A stretch of DNA of 64,000 nucleotides, taken from the NCBI GenBank assembly GCA_035370245.1, contig DAOOVO010000008.1, positions 1 to 64,000 on the forward strand, given 5' to 3'. A program made the translations under genes and the position numbers. Each line of letters begins with the position of its first letter. Position 1 is the first letter of the stretch. The notes below the pieces were generated by a model. That model did no database searches. It was not told the DNA's origin and was given only the letters and a program-made list of their open reading frames with translations. Shown one piece after another: positions 42,701-50,644 of the stretch. The DNA comes from Pseudobacteroides sp035370245. GTDB taxonomy: Bacteria; Bacillota; Clostridia; Acetivibrionales; DSM-2933.

Positions 42701-42743
42701 TTACATTTAGCAGAAGATAAATGTAAAAGATTAATTGTATTTA
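42701..42743 (+). promoter_or_regulatory. Triple half-site operator element, copy 2
   Basis: TTACATTTA (42701-42709), TAAATGTAA (42718-42726) and TTGTATTTA (42735-42743) alternate in orientation at exactly 17-base steps. The first two form a palindrome around GCAGAAGA. The design matches the znuA upstream element, suggesting one regulator. Confidence 0.55.
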
Positions 42744-42887
42744 ATTTTAGCTGGAATTTGTTATTTTGAAATCGTATATATAGCAGCTATATGCAAGGTG
42801 GCATACAGTTGTTTTTATTAAATATTTAGCTTTGGTAGGGGATGTATTTAGAGTTAATTACGCAAAATAAGCAGGGGAGGCTTATAA

Positions 42888-43091
42888 GTGTACTGCTCAT
42901 ATTACAAAAAATCTACTTTTTTTAAACGTTTACGAGGCTCTATGGGTTACTGTTCTTTGCAAAAATGTATTATCGAAAGGGATGAACAGGTTGGTAAAAT
43001 ACCTTTTGAATACTGTGAGGGTCTAAATGGTAAATGTAATATTATGTGCGGTGTCTATATTTATTTTTCAAAAGAAGCATCTGAAAAATAA
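42888..43091 (+). CDS. Small cysteine-rich protein
   Basis: A 67-residue soluble protein of unknown function. A GTG start follows GGGGAGG by 7 bases. Cysteines at 3, 22, 27, 43, 50 and 54 (YCSLQKC, YCEGLNGKCNIMC) suggest a zinc or iron-sulfur site. No signal peptide. Upstream lies a candidate zinc-type operator. The next small gene starts 50 bases later and may be in the same unit. Confidence 0.6.
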   Translation: MYCSYYKKSTFFKRLRGSMGYCSLQKCIIERDEQVGKIPFEYCEGLNGKCNIMCGVYIYFSKEASEK

Positions 43092-43140
43092 CATATAATT
43101 ATACCGTATTTACCCATACCCTATTGAGAGGATGTACGGC

Positions 43141-43398
43141 TTGAAGTTATATGGAAAAATAATTAGGGAAACTAAGATTCTTAAGGATACTTTCGTTGTC
43201 GAAGAAGATTCGACTATGCAATATAGAGAAAGACTTGAGAAATGTTTAATAAATTTGTGCAGAGAAATCGGTATACCGGTTCCTATATGGCTTGAGAAGA
43301 ATACCAAAGAGTTTGCTCACTTTAGAAGGACCTTTTTTTCGAACGAACAGTTTGTTGAGAAAGTTGATTTTGACAGATTTGAGATAAGGGTTGAATAA
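43141..43398 (+). CDS. Small conserved clostridial protein of unknown function
   Basis: About 85 residues. The frame also has an ATG at 43132, but the ribosome site GAGAGG ends just one base before it, so the TTG at 43141 (9 bases after it), giving a LKLYGKIIRETKIL start, is more likely. The pattern 'YRERLEKCLINLCREIGIPVPIWLEKNTKEFAHFRRTFF' then 'VEKVDFDRFEIRV' recalls a hypothetical protein seen in many clostridia. No catalytic motif or membrane segment is visible. Confidence 0.65.
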   Translation: MKLYGKIIRETKILKDTFVVEEDSTMQYRERLEKCLINLCREIGIPVPIWLEKNTKEFAHFRRTFFSNEQFVEKVDFDRFEIRVE

Positions 43399-43582
43399 TT
43401 TTTGCTAAGGAATGGATTAGAAGCAAATTGATCTGGAATTTTATTTTCCGTTAGAAGCATTTATGCCTTCCTGATGGAGATAATATCTAATATGCACTGC
43501 GTTAAACTGTGCGGTCCTTTATTGTTGTATCTTTTTCAAAGCTTAAGCAACCTATATATTAAATACATTATTACTCTTAATC

Positions 43583-43626
43583 TTACATTTGGCAGTAGAT
43601 AAATGTAAAGATTGTTATGGCATTTT
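43583..43626 (+). promoter_or_regulatory. Triple half-site operator element, copy 3
   Basis: TTACATTTG (43583-43591) and TAAATGTAA (43600-43608) keep the 17-base step. The third half-site is degenerate (TGGCATTTT at 43618). The sequence from TATATTAAATA at 43555 through AGATAAATGTAA aligns with copy 2 over some 60 bases, so this is a true repeat and not chance AT richness. Confidence 0.5.
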
Positions 43627-43662
43627 ACATATTAATATTATTTTGTTTTTAATGGAGTTTTT

Positions 43663-44298
43663 ATGAGAATTAAAAGAATTATTGACGTAAGCAGGAGAAT
43701 AAAGACCGGAATGGCTGTCTGGCCTGGTGATGAAGGCATAAAAATTGATTTGAATTCATCAATTAAAATGGGGGATATGTGCAATGTATCGTCCATACAT
43801 ATGGGACTTCATACCGGAACACATATTGATGCACCGCGGCACTTTTTAGATGAAAAGGAGGATATAGCAAGTCTTGATTTGTCCATGTATATTGGATATG
43901 TTAATGTTTTTGAATTGAATGTGAGTGAGTGCATAACTGCAGATGATATTAAAGATCTTTATATTGAAAAAGGCGATGTCGTTTTCTTTAAAACTGCCAA
44001 TAGTGATATATCTATTATGGAAGAATTTAAAAAGGATTATATCTATCTAGACAAATCAGCATGCGAGTTTCTTATTGAAAAAGGTGTAAAGACGGTGGGT
44101 ATTGACTATTTGTCGATTGACGGGTATTATACTGAAGGCCATTTATCACATTATGCCCTTCTTTCAAAGGGGATTGGAGTGATAGAAGGATTGTGTTTAA
44201 AGGAAGTGAAGCCTGGAAAGTATTTCTTTTCCTGTTTGCCGTTAAATATAGAAGGGGCGGATGGGAGTCCTGCAAGGGCTGTGCTGCTTGAATTGTAA
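43663..44298 (+). CDS. Cyclase-family metal hydrolase (kynurenine formamidase-like)
   Basis: A 211-residue PF04199-type hydrolase. The metal-binding motif is complete: His50-Thr-Gly-Thr-His54-Ile-Asp56-Ala-Pro-Arg-His60. 'TVGIDYLSIDGY' and 'HYALLSKGIGVIEGL' complete the fold. Known members open formamide or lactam bonds with Zn2+ or Mn2+. The real substrate is unknown as there are no tryptophan-catabolism genes here. The operator copy 3 lies upstream, suggesting control by metal availability. Confidence 0.82.
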   Translation: MRIKRIIDVSRRIKTGMAVWPGDEGIKIDLNSSIKMGDMCNVSSIHMGLHTGTHIDAPRHFLDEKEDIASLDLSMYIGYVNVFELNVSECITADDIKDLYIEKGDVVFFKTANSDISIMEEFKKDYIYLDKSACEFLIEKGVKTVGIDYLSIDGYYTEGHLSHYALLSKGIGVIEGLCLKEVKPGKYFFSCLPLNIEGADGSPARAVLLEL

Positions 44299-44419
44299 TA
44301 AAATTGCATTTAAAATTATTAATAAATTGTTTATAATTACTTTATATGATTTCAATATATATAATGTAAAATAAAATTAGGGGATTTTGTCCGTAGTTCG
44401 GTTGTGAGGAGATGTATTA

Positions 44420-45667
44420 ATGGGGAGTAGCAATAAGAAGTTCTTTATAGTGTTGTGCTTTTTTATCGGGCTGATAATTTTTGTGTCTACTGCATTTGCT
44501 GATATATCAACCAAGTCAGCTTATCAGCAGTTGAAGGATAGTATTAAATATACGTTTATGAGTATGGATAAACATTTAAACAGCTATACCATAACAACTA
44601 CTACAGTGATAAAAGAAAAAAACAGGCTTATTATGTCCGGTGAAGAGATAAAGAAACAAAGCAGAGAAGCTAATGAAGAAAAAAATACTTATCTGTATGG
44701 TAATACGCAAAAACAGGTATTCTACTACTATAATGATAAAGATACATCCATATCGTATGATGCAAGCAACGATACATATTATCTATATGAAAATTCCGGC
44801 GATTATAAAAGAACTTCCATAGATCCTTTTAAAGAGCCTTATTCAATCGAGCTTGAAAAAATATTTGATTTATTTATTGGAAATGTCAAAGACAGTGTAA
44901 CATTTGAAAGAATGCCCGACGGTTCTAAAAAGTTCAGTGGATATGTCAGCCAAGGTCAAATCCCTGCCATTATTAATGCTTTAATATCTTTTGAATTCAA
45001 AAAGGAGATATCATCAAGGACATATGACCGGTTTGACATCAAATATCCTAATCTGAAGGATGATATTTACATTAAGCTGGCAAAGGGAAGTGCCACTACC
45101 AATAAGAATGGGCTGATTCAAGAAATATCGGCATCATGCGTAATGGCAGGCAAGGACTTTGACGGCATTGTCCATAATATAACTGCAGAAATAATTATAA
45201 AGATACATGATATTGATTCTACCAAAATTACAAAGCCTGACCTTGCAGGTAAAAAAATAGAAAAATCGGGTAATGATGTATATGAGGTCAGCAACCTCAC
45301 TGAAAAGTTTGAAGGAACGTTCAAAAATGATATTGTAATTCAAAGGGACAATAAATATGTTAAAATAGGCGAAAGAATAGTTGAGCTGGCAAGGCTTGAC
45401 GACACTCATTTTAAGGGTAGTTACACAGAAGAATATATTAGCGGTTATGAAGATTATTTTGAAAGCAAGGAGTCTTTCGATTTTGATGCGGAACTAATAG
45501 GCTCATCCTCCAGTGCGAAATATACATATATAAATGTGAATGGCAAAGAGAGTTCAGGCTATATTAATTTTGATACAGTAAACGGTAAAATATTCTTTAG
45601 CAATAATGGAAGCAGATATAAGGATCTTTCATTTGACAATGATTTTTGCAGGGTATTTGATGAATAA
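44420..45667 (+). CDS. Secreted hypothetical protein of an ABC/two-component cluster
   Basis: A 415-residue exported protein I do not recognise. A signal peptide (KKFFIVLCFFIGLIIFVSTAFA) is cut near residue 28. The mature part is rich in charged and aromatic residues with alternating beta pattern, and ends with 'GYINFDTVNGKIFFSNNGSRYKDL'. The middle resembles proteins that carry DUF-type lipoprotein folds but I cannot name one. It is 82 bases before the ABC transporter genes and probably shares their transcript. The context suggests surface sensing or protection. Confidence 0.65.
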   Translation: MGSSNKKFFIVLCFFIGLIIFVSTAFADISTKSAYQQLKDSIKYTFMSMDKHLNSYTITTTTVIKEKNRLIMSGEEIKKQSREANEEKNTYLYGNTQKQVFYYYNDKDTSISYDASNDTYYLYENSGDYKRTSIDPFKEPYSIELEKIFDLFIGNVKDSVTFERMPDGSKKFSGYVSQGQIPAIINALISFEFKKEISSRTYDRFDIKYPNLKDDIYIKLAKGSATTNKNGLIQEISASCVMAGKDFDGIVHNITAEIIIKIHDIDSTKITKPDLAGKKIEKSGNDVYEVSNLTEKFEGTFKNDIVIQRDNKYVKIGERIVELARLDDTHFKGSYTEEYISGYEDYFESKESFDFDAELIGSSSSAKYTYINVNGKESSGYINFDTVNGKIFFSNNGSRYKDLSFDNDFCRVFDE

Positions 45668-45749
45668 CATTTTAATGTATAAATTTCTATTACAAATCTA
45701 AGGTCATTTATACTGTTCATTTAGACCTATAATGGTGAAAGGAATTATC

Positions 45750-46475
45750 ATGGAAGTAGTACTTGAGATAAAAGAACTTAATAAAGTTTTTAAGAACGGA
45801 CGAGGTATTAGAGATATCAATCTAAATATTTGCAAGGGCGATGTTTTTGGATTGCTTGGTGCAAATGGAGCAGGCAAGACAACTACCATGAAAGTTATGA
45901 CAGGACTTATGAAACCGGATTCCGGAGATGTAAAGATATTCGGACACAGCATAACTACCCATCATGAGAAAGCCATGAAGAACGTAGGTTGTATAATTGA
46001 AATGTCCGAATCATATCCATATCTTACTGCTTTTGAAAATTTGAAACAAATTTCTAGATATTATGATTATATTGACAACATAAGAATTAATGAAGTATTG
46101 GAAATGGTAGGAATATATAAATACAGAAACGAGAAAACAAAAAATTTTTCTTTTGGAATGAAGCAGAGGTTAGGCATTGCTTCAGCAATATTATCAAACC
46201 CAAAGCTGGTTATATTGGATGAACCGCTGAACGGTCTTGATGTGGAAGGAATGGTAGCTATAAGAAATCTCATAAGAAAACTTTCCGATGAGGAAGGGAC
46301 TACATTTTTTATTTCCAGTCATTTAATTAATGATGTGGAGCTTACCTGCAACAGGGTAGGAGTTATTTTTAACGGGAAGATTATAAATGAGGATTATACT
46401 GCCAATATATTAAGAGATTATGCTACTTTGGAAAACTATTTTATAAGTGAGGTAGACAGTAATGGAAGAGCTTAA
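45750..46475 (+). CDS. ABC transporter ATPase (ABC-2 exporter type)
   Basis: A 241-residue ATPase with Walker A GANGAGKTT, signature FSFGMKQRLG, Walker B LVILDEPLNGLD and the switch His in SSHLI. It is close to the BcrA/NatA group of lantibiotic or bacitracin self-protection exporters. The ATG at 45750 has AAAGGA 6 bases ahead. It overlaps the permease by 14 bases. Confidence 0.87.
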   Translation: MEVVLEIKELNKVFKNGRGIRDINLNICKGDVFGLLGANGAGKTTTMKVMTGLMKPDSGDVKIFGHSITTHHEKAMKNVGCIIEMSESYPYLTAFENLKQISRYYDYIDNIRINEVLEMVGIYKYRNEKTKNFSFGMKQRLGIASAILSNPKLVILDEPLNGLDVEGMVAIRNLIRKLSDEEGTTFFISSHLINDVELTCNRVGVIFNGKIINEDYTANILRDYATLENYFISEVDSNGRA

Positions 46476-47214
46476 GGGTGCATCAATTAATGAAATTGAA
46501 AGACTATTTAAGAAAAAAAAAGCCTATGTAGCTGCTATAATATCCATTCTGTCCATTATTATAGGCCAACTTGTTGTAATAGGATTTAGGCTTGGTACCG
46601 GCTCAAGAGCTGCTGACAGAGCAGAGTTTCCATTACTGGTTTTATCCATATATATTAACACTATTCTTCCATTATTTACTGCTCTTGTTACAATTGACAT
46701 GTTTACCGGGGAGTTCTCTCAGAATACCATAAAAATAGCTTTGCTGCGTCCTATATCAAGGTTAAAGCTTTATTTTTCAAAGATTATCGCTATAACCTTT
46801 TTTGTTTTTATCAATTTATTTTTGGTCATGGCATTGTCCACACTGGCCGGGATGTTTTTTAACCCGGGAACCATGTCGATTAAGGAATTGCTCAGGATTT
46901 TATTGGCGTACACCGTTTCAATGTTGCCTATTTTAACAATTACATTGATTTTAGTTTTTATTGCAAATCTTTTTAAAAACGGTGTGGTAGCATTCCTTGT
47001 TTCAACAATTCTATATATTGCAATGAAAGCTTTTGAAATATATAATAATTCTTATAAGATAATTTTTATAACATCTACGCTTGGATGGTACAGTCATTGG
47101 ACAGGAAGTGAAATACCGATAGATTCATTGGTAAGGGAGTTTCTTGTAATGTTTGCATGCTCCTTAATGGCCTTTTCGGCTGGTTTTTACTTGTTTGACA
47201 AAAAAGAACTATAA
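46462..47214 (+). CDS. ABC-2 type permease
   Basis: A 250-residue membrane protein with six hydrophobic segments, including the first at about 20-38 and the last near the C-terminus (FLVMFACSLMAFSAGFYLF). 'FTGEFSQNTIKIALLRPISRLKLYFSKI' is typical of BcrB/NatB-type permeases. The ribosome site GAGG lies inside the ATPase gene, so the two are coupled. Substrate unknown. Confidence 0.82.
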   Translation: MEELKGASINEIERLFKKKKAYVAAIISILSIIIGQLVVIGFRLGTGSRAADRAEFPLLVLSIYINTILPLFTALVTIDMFTGEFSQNTIKIALLRPISRLKLYFSKIIAITFFVFINLFLVMALSTLAGMFFNPGTMSIKELLRILLAYTVSMLPILTITLILVFIANLFKNGVVAFLVSTILYIAMKAFEIYNNSYKIIFITSTLGWYSHWTGSEIPIDSLVREFLVMFACSLMAFSAGFYLFDKKEL

Positions 47215-47224
47215 AGGAGATTAT

Positions 47225-48661
47225 ATGAGCCGACTTCACAAACACCTTGTATTTACTAACATCGCAATAATGATTGTTCCAATTTTAATTACCGTTATAA
47301 TTACCAGCATATATGTCTTTATTTCATATACTTTATTTGATACAAGTATAAGCTCTGATAGCATAAAAAACTTAGCCAGCGTTGAGTATGAGCTTTTTAC
47401 ATCAAACAGCAGTACATTACAGAAAAATCCCGAACTTTTACTTGATAAGGATTTTCAAAAGGATCTTACCATAAGATTGTCTGATATAAATACCGATGTG
47501 ATTATAATAAAAAATAACAAAACGATATATTCTTCCAGGGATTTCAGTCAGATGGATATTGAAAAGTGCCTGAACTTTTCCAAGCACAATTATATTCAAA
47601 GTACTGTTGATTTAGATGGAACCGATTATACGGTTAAAGTAATAAATCAAACATTTCCCGATACAACAGCAGGCTTTGTTATATTGCTTGCAAAAGTTGA
47701 CAAGGATGTCATTGCATCTAAAGGATTTATAATATTTGTTGCTGTGACGTTCTTTTTAACATTTATACTCACTAACCTTATATTGACATATTCATTTTCC
47801 AAAAGCATAGTGAAACCTATTTTGCGTCTTAAAAATGCAGCCAGCGAAATCAGCTGCGGTAATTTAGCCCACGAAGTTGTTGTAGAGGGACACAGCGAGA
47901 TAAAAGATTTGTGTCAATCCTTCGAGCAAATGAGATTAAAGCTTAAGGAGTCGGTTTATACTCAGGCTAAGTTTGAAGATAACAGAAAAATGCTTATTTC
48001 CAGTATATCTCATGATTTAAAGACCCCTATAACTTCAATTAAGGGGTATGTTGAAGGAATATTGGACGGTGTTGCAAACAGTCCCGAAAAGGTTGAAAAG
48101 TATTTGAAGACCATTTATTCCAAAGCGGTACAGGTTGATTCAATGATAGATGATCTTCTTTTTCATTCCAAGTTGGATTTGAATCAGATGCCTTTCAATT
48201 TTGAAAGAACTGATGTATTCACCTTTTTCAGACATTGTATAGAGGAAGTCGAGCCGGAGTTGGAAAAGGCCAATATAAAAATAGAGCTTATAAATATGTT
48301 GCCGGATTATAGATTTTTGTATATAGACAGAGCTCAAATCAGGAGAGTTGTTTTAAATATACTCGATAACTCAAAAAAATACATGAATAAGGAAGAAGGA
48401 AAGATAGAGGTAACATTACGAGAAAAAGACAATAACATAATAGTGCAGATTAAAGATAATGGTGCAGGTATACCAAAAAATGATCTGCCGTTTATATTCG
48501 ATAAGTTTTATAGAGCCGATACTGCAAGGAGCACCAAAGCCGGAAGTGGCCTTGGATTGGCTATTACAAAGCAAATAATTGAAGGTCATCAGGGGAAGAT
48601 ATGGAGTATAAGCAAGGAAAATGAAGGAACCAGTATACTTTTCTCACTAAAAAAATTATAA
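47225..48661 (+). CDS. Sensor histidine kinase linked to the ABC exporter
   Basis: A 478-residue membrane kinase. The ATG at 47225 has AAGGAG 5 bases ahead; a frame from 47195 overlaps the permease. Two membrane segments (about 12-35 and 170-195) flank an extracellular domain of about 130 residues. HAMP, HisKA with SSISHDLKTPITS, and HATPase with DNGAGI and GSGLGLAI follow. It belongs with the exporter and regulator as one operon. Confidence 0.88.
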   Translation: MSRLHKHLVFTNIAIMIVPILITVIITSIYVFISYTLFDTSISSDSIKNLASVEYELFTSNSSTLQKNPELLLDKDFQKDLTIRLSDINTDVIIIKNNKTIYSSRDFSQMDIEKCLNFSKHNYIQSTVDLDGTDYTVKVINQTFPDTTAGFVILLAKVDKDVIASKGFIIFVAVTFFLTFILTNLILTYSFSKSIVKPILRLKNAASEISCGNLAHEVVVEGHSEIKDLCQSFEQMRLKLKESVYTQAKFEDNRKMLISSISHDLKTPITSIKGYVEGILDGVANSPEKVEKYLKTIYSKAVQVDSMIDDLLFHSKLDLNQMPFNFERTDVFTFFRHCIEEVEPELEKANIKIELINMLPDYRFLYIDRAQIRRVVLNILDNSKKYMNKEEGKIEVTLREKDNNIIVQIKDNGAGIPKNDLPFIFDKFYRADTARSTKAGSGLGLAITKQIIEGHQGKIWSISKENEGTSILFSLKKL

Positions 48662-48719
48662 TATTTGTATGATGTACCTAATACGATACATAATTAGGGT
48701 GTGAAAGGATAAGTTTGAT

Positions 48720-49415
48720 ATGAAAAATATTTTAATAGTTGAGGATGATCAAAGTATTGCAGAGCTCCAGAAGGATTATCTAGAAATTAGCGGTTTTTCT
48801 GTTGAAGTGTGCCCCGATGGAACAAGTGGGCTTAAATATATTGAGGAAAAAGAATGCGATTTAATTATTTTGGATATAATGCTGCCAGGTGTTGACGGGT
48901 TTGAAATACTTCGTAAAATAAGGGATACAAAGGATATTCCTATATTATTGGTATCGGCTAAAAAGGAAGAAATTGATAAAATTAGAGGTTTAGGCCTTGG
49001 TGCCGACGACTATATAACCAAACCCTTTAGCCCTGGAGAACTGGTAGCAAGGGTTAATGCTCATCTTGGGAAATACGAGAGATTAAAAAATAAGTATAGA
49101 AATAGTGGTCCGAGCAATGTTCTTCAGGTAAGAGGATTGGAGATTCAAAAGGATTCACGTATTGTCAGTGTTAATGAAAAAGAGGTCAGTCTGGCCCAAA
49201 AGGAATTTGATTTGCTTTTATTTATGGCTATGAACCCTAACAGGGTATTTAGCAAAGAAGAGCTGTTTGAAAAAATATGGGGTCTTGATTCGCTTGGAGA
49301 TACTGCTACTGTTACAGTACATATTGCAAGGATAAGGGAAAAGATTGAAGCGGATCCATCCAATCCCCAATATATAGAAACCGTATGGGGAGCAGGTTAT
49401 AGGTTTAGAATCTAG
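48720..49415 (+). CDS. OmpR-family response regulator linked to the ABC exporter
   Basis: A 231-residue regulator with VEDDQ, phospho-acceptor Asp in LDIMLPGVDG and Lys in TKPFS, then a winged-helix domain ending in IETVWGAGYRF. AAAGGA lies 9-10 bases before the ATG. Last gene of the cluster, followed by a terminator. The order transporter-kinase-regulator fits a system that controls its own exporter. Confidence 0.9.
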   Translation: MKNILIVEDDQSIAELQKDYLEISGFSVEVCPDGTSGLKYIEEKECDLIILDIMLPGVDGFEILRKIRDTKDIPILLVSAKKEEIDKIRGLGLGADDYITKPFSPGELVARVNAHLGKYERLKNKYRNSGPSNVLQVRGLEIQKDSRIVSVNEKEVSLAQKEFDLLLFMAMNPNRVFSKEELFEKIWGLDSLGDTATVTVHIARIREKIEADPSNPQYIETVWGAGYRFRI

Positions 49416-49499
49416 AGTGAAAAAATAGTCTAGAAGAAAGTTCTATTAAATTCAATTTGTTTAGCCATTTGAAAATATATGAAACATACAGGATAACGA

Positions 49500-49531
49500 A
49501 AAAGAGATAGGATTTAATTCCTATCTCTTTT
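49500..49531. terminator. Bidirectional terminator between the regulator and tRNA-Pro
   Basis: A 12-bp stem AAAGAGATAGGA/TCCTATCTCTTT with a 6-base loop and A and T runs outside. Confidence 0.85.
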
Positions 49532-49542
49532 GTGTCGTTTAA

Positions 49543-49615
49543 TCGGGGTGAGAGGACTTGAACCCCCGGCATCTTGGTCCCAAACCAAGCGCGCTACCAG
49601 CTGCGCTACACCCCG
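49543..49615 (-). tRNA. tRNA-Pro (TGG)
   Basis: A 73-base cloverleaf on the minus strand. Acceptor CGGGGTG/CACCCCG, D arm GCGC-AGCTGGTA-GCGC, anticodon arm CTTGG-TTTGGGA-CCAAG with anticodon TGG, and T arm GGGGG-TTCAAGT-CCTCT. CCA is not encoded. Confidence 0.96.
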
Positions 49616-49735
49616 CCGTCAAGCGACAAGAGAAATTGTACTACATCCCTAAAAGTTTATCAACAGCTAAATATAATTATTACGTTAAGTTATTGTTTAT
49701 AATCGTTTAAATGCTTATTGTTGCTTTCAATTTCT

Positions 49736-49766
49736 AGAGTTTTCGTAAAAGACAACTCTTTTTTTA
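49736..49766 (+). terminator. Orphan terminator-like hairpin
   Basis: AGAGTT pairs with AACTCT across a 12-base loop, followed by seven T. No plus-strand gene ends just upstream, since the tRNA is on the other strand. It may end an unrecognised small RNA in 49616-49735 or be chance. The remainder of the gap up to 49914 shows only AT-rich promoter-like DNA. Confidence 0.4.
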
Positions 49767-49914
49767 TACATGTATTGTCTATGTATAATATTACCAATCA
49801 AATGTAATATAACCGTAATTGAACCGTACAAGCATATGAATTATAATATAAAGGGGGATTCCATACCCCTCTATATAATTATTTATACAGCGATAATTTA
49901 AAGAGGTGTTCAGC

Positions 49915-50625
49915 ATTAAGAGGATTTTAGGGCAGATAAGACGTGCAATACAAGATTATGACATGATAAAGGAAGGTGATAGAATAGCAGTAGGAGTGTC
50001 GGGTGGCAAGGATAGCCTGACTTTGCTTCTTGCATTAAGGAATTTACAGAATTTTTACCCTCAAAAATTTCATCTTGAAGCTATTACTATTACTTTGGGA
50101 ATTGGTGACTTTGATCTTACACCTGTTAAAGAATTGTGCAAAAGTATAGGAGTTAATTACACTGTTGAAGAGACTCTTATAGGTAAGATAATATTTGAAG
50201 AAAGGAAGGAGAAAAACCCATGCTCTCTTTGTGCTAATATGAGAAGAGGTGCCCTTCACAATATTACAAAGTCACTGGGATGCAACAAGATTGCTCTTGC
50301 ACATCATAAGGATGATGTTATTGAAACCCTTCTGTTAAGTACTTTTTATGAAGGTCGTATACATACCTTTTCACCGGTAACATATCTTGACCGCAAGGAT
50401 ATTTACATGATCAGACCTCTTATATACACTGAGGAAAAGGAAATAAAGGCCTTTATTAAGGAGTATGGGATTAAAACAGTTAAAAGTCCGTGTCATATTG
50501 ACGGATACACCAAGAGAGAAGACATCAAGAACATGTTGAAGGAAATGTCAAAAGAAAAAAGGGACATAAAATCAACTATTTTCGGTGCTATTAAGAGATC
50601 GGGAATAGATGGTTGGAAAGAATGA
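49915..50625 (+). CDS. TtcA-like PP-loop tRNA thiolation enzyme
   Basis: A 237-residue N-type ATP pyrophosphatase of the TtcA/TIGR00269 group, expected to thiolate a tRNA base. The PP-loop is SGGKDS (about 29-34). The metal or sulfur Cys are in NPCSLC and SPCHIDG. 'LAHHKDDVIETLLL' is typical. The start is unusual. A GTG at 49906 lies within the ribosome site AAAGAGGTG; the codon at proper distance (8 bases) that also aligns with family N-termini (KRILGQIRRA) is ATT at 49915. Confidence 0.8.
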   Translation: MKRILGQIRRAIQDYDMIKEGDRIAVGVSGGKDSLTLLLALRNLQNFYPQKFHLEAITITLGIGDFDLTPVKELCKSIGVNYTVEETLIGKIIFEERKEKNPCSLCANMRRGALHNITKSLGCNKIALAHHKDDVIETLLLSTFYEGRIHTFSPVTYLDRKDIYMIRPLIYTEEKEIKAFIKEYGIKTVKSPCHIDGYTKREDIKNMLKEMSKEKRDIKSTIFGAIKRSGIDGWKE

Positions 50626-50644
50626 AAAGGAGTGGAGAACGAGA

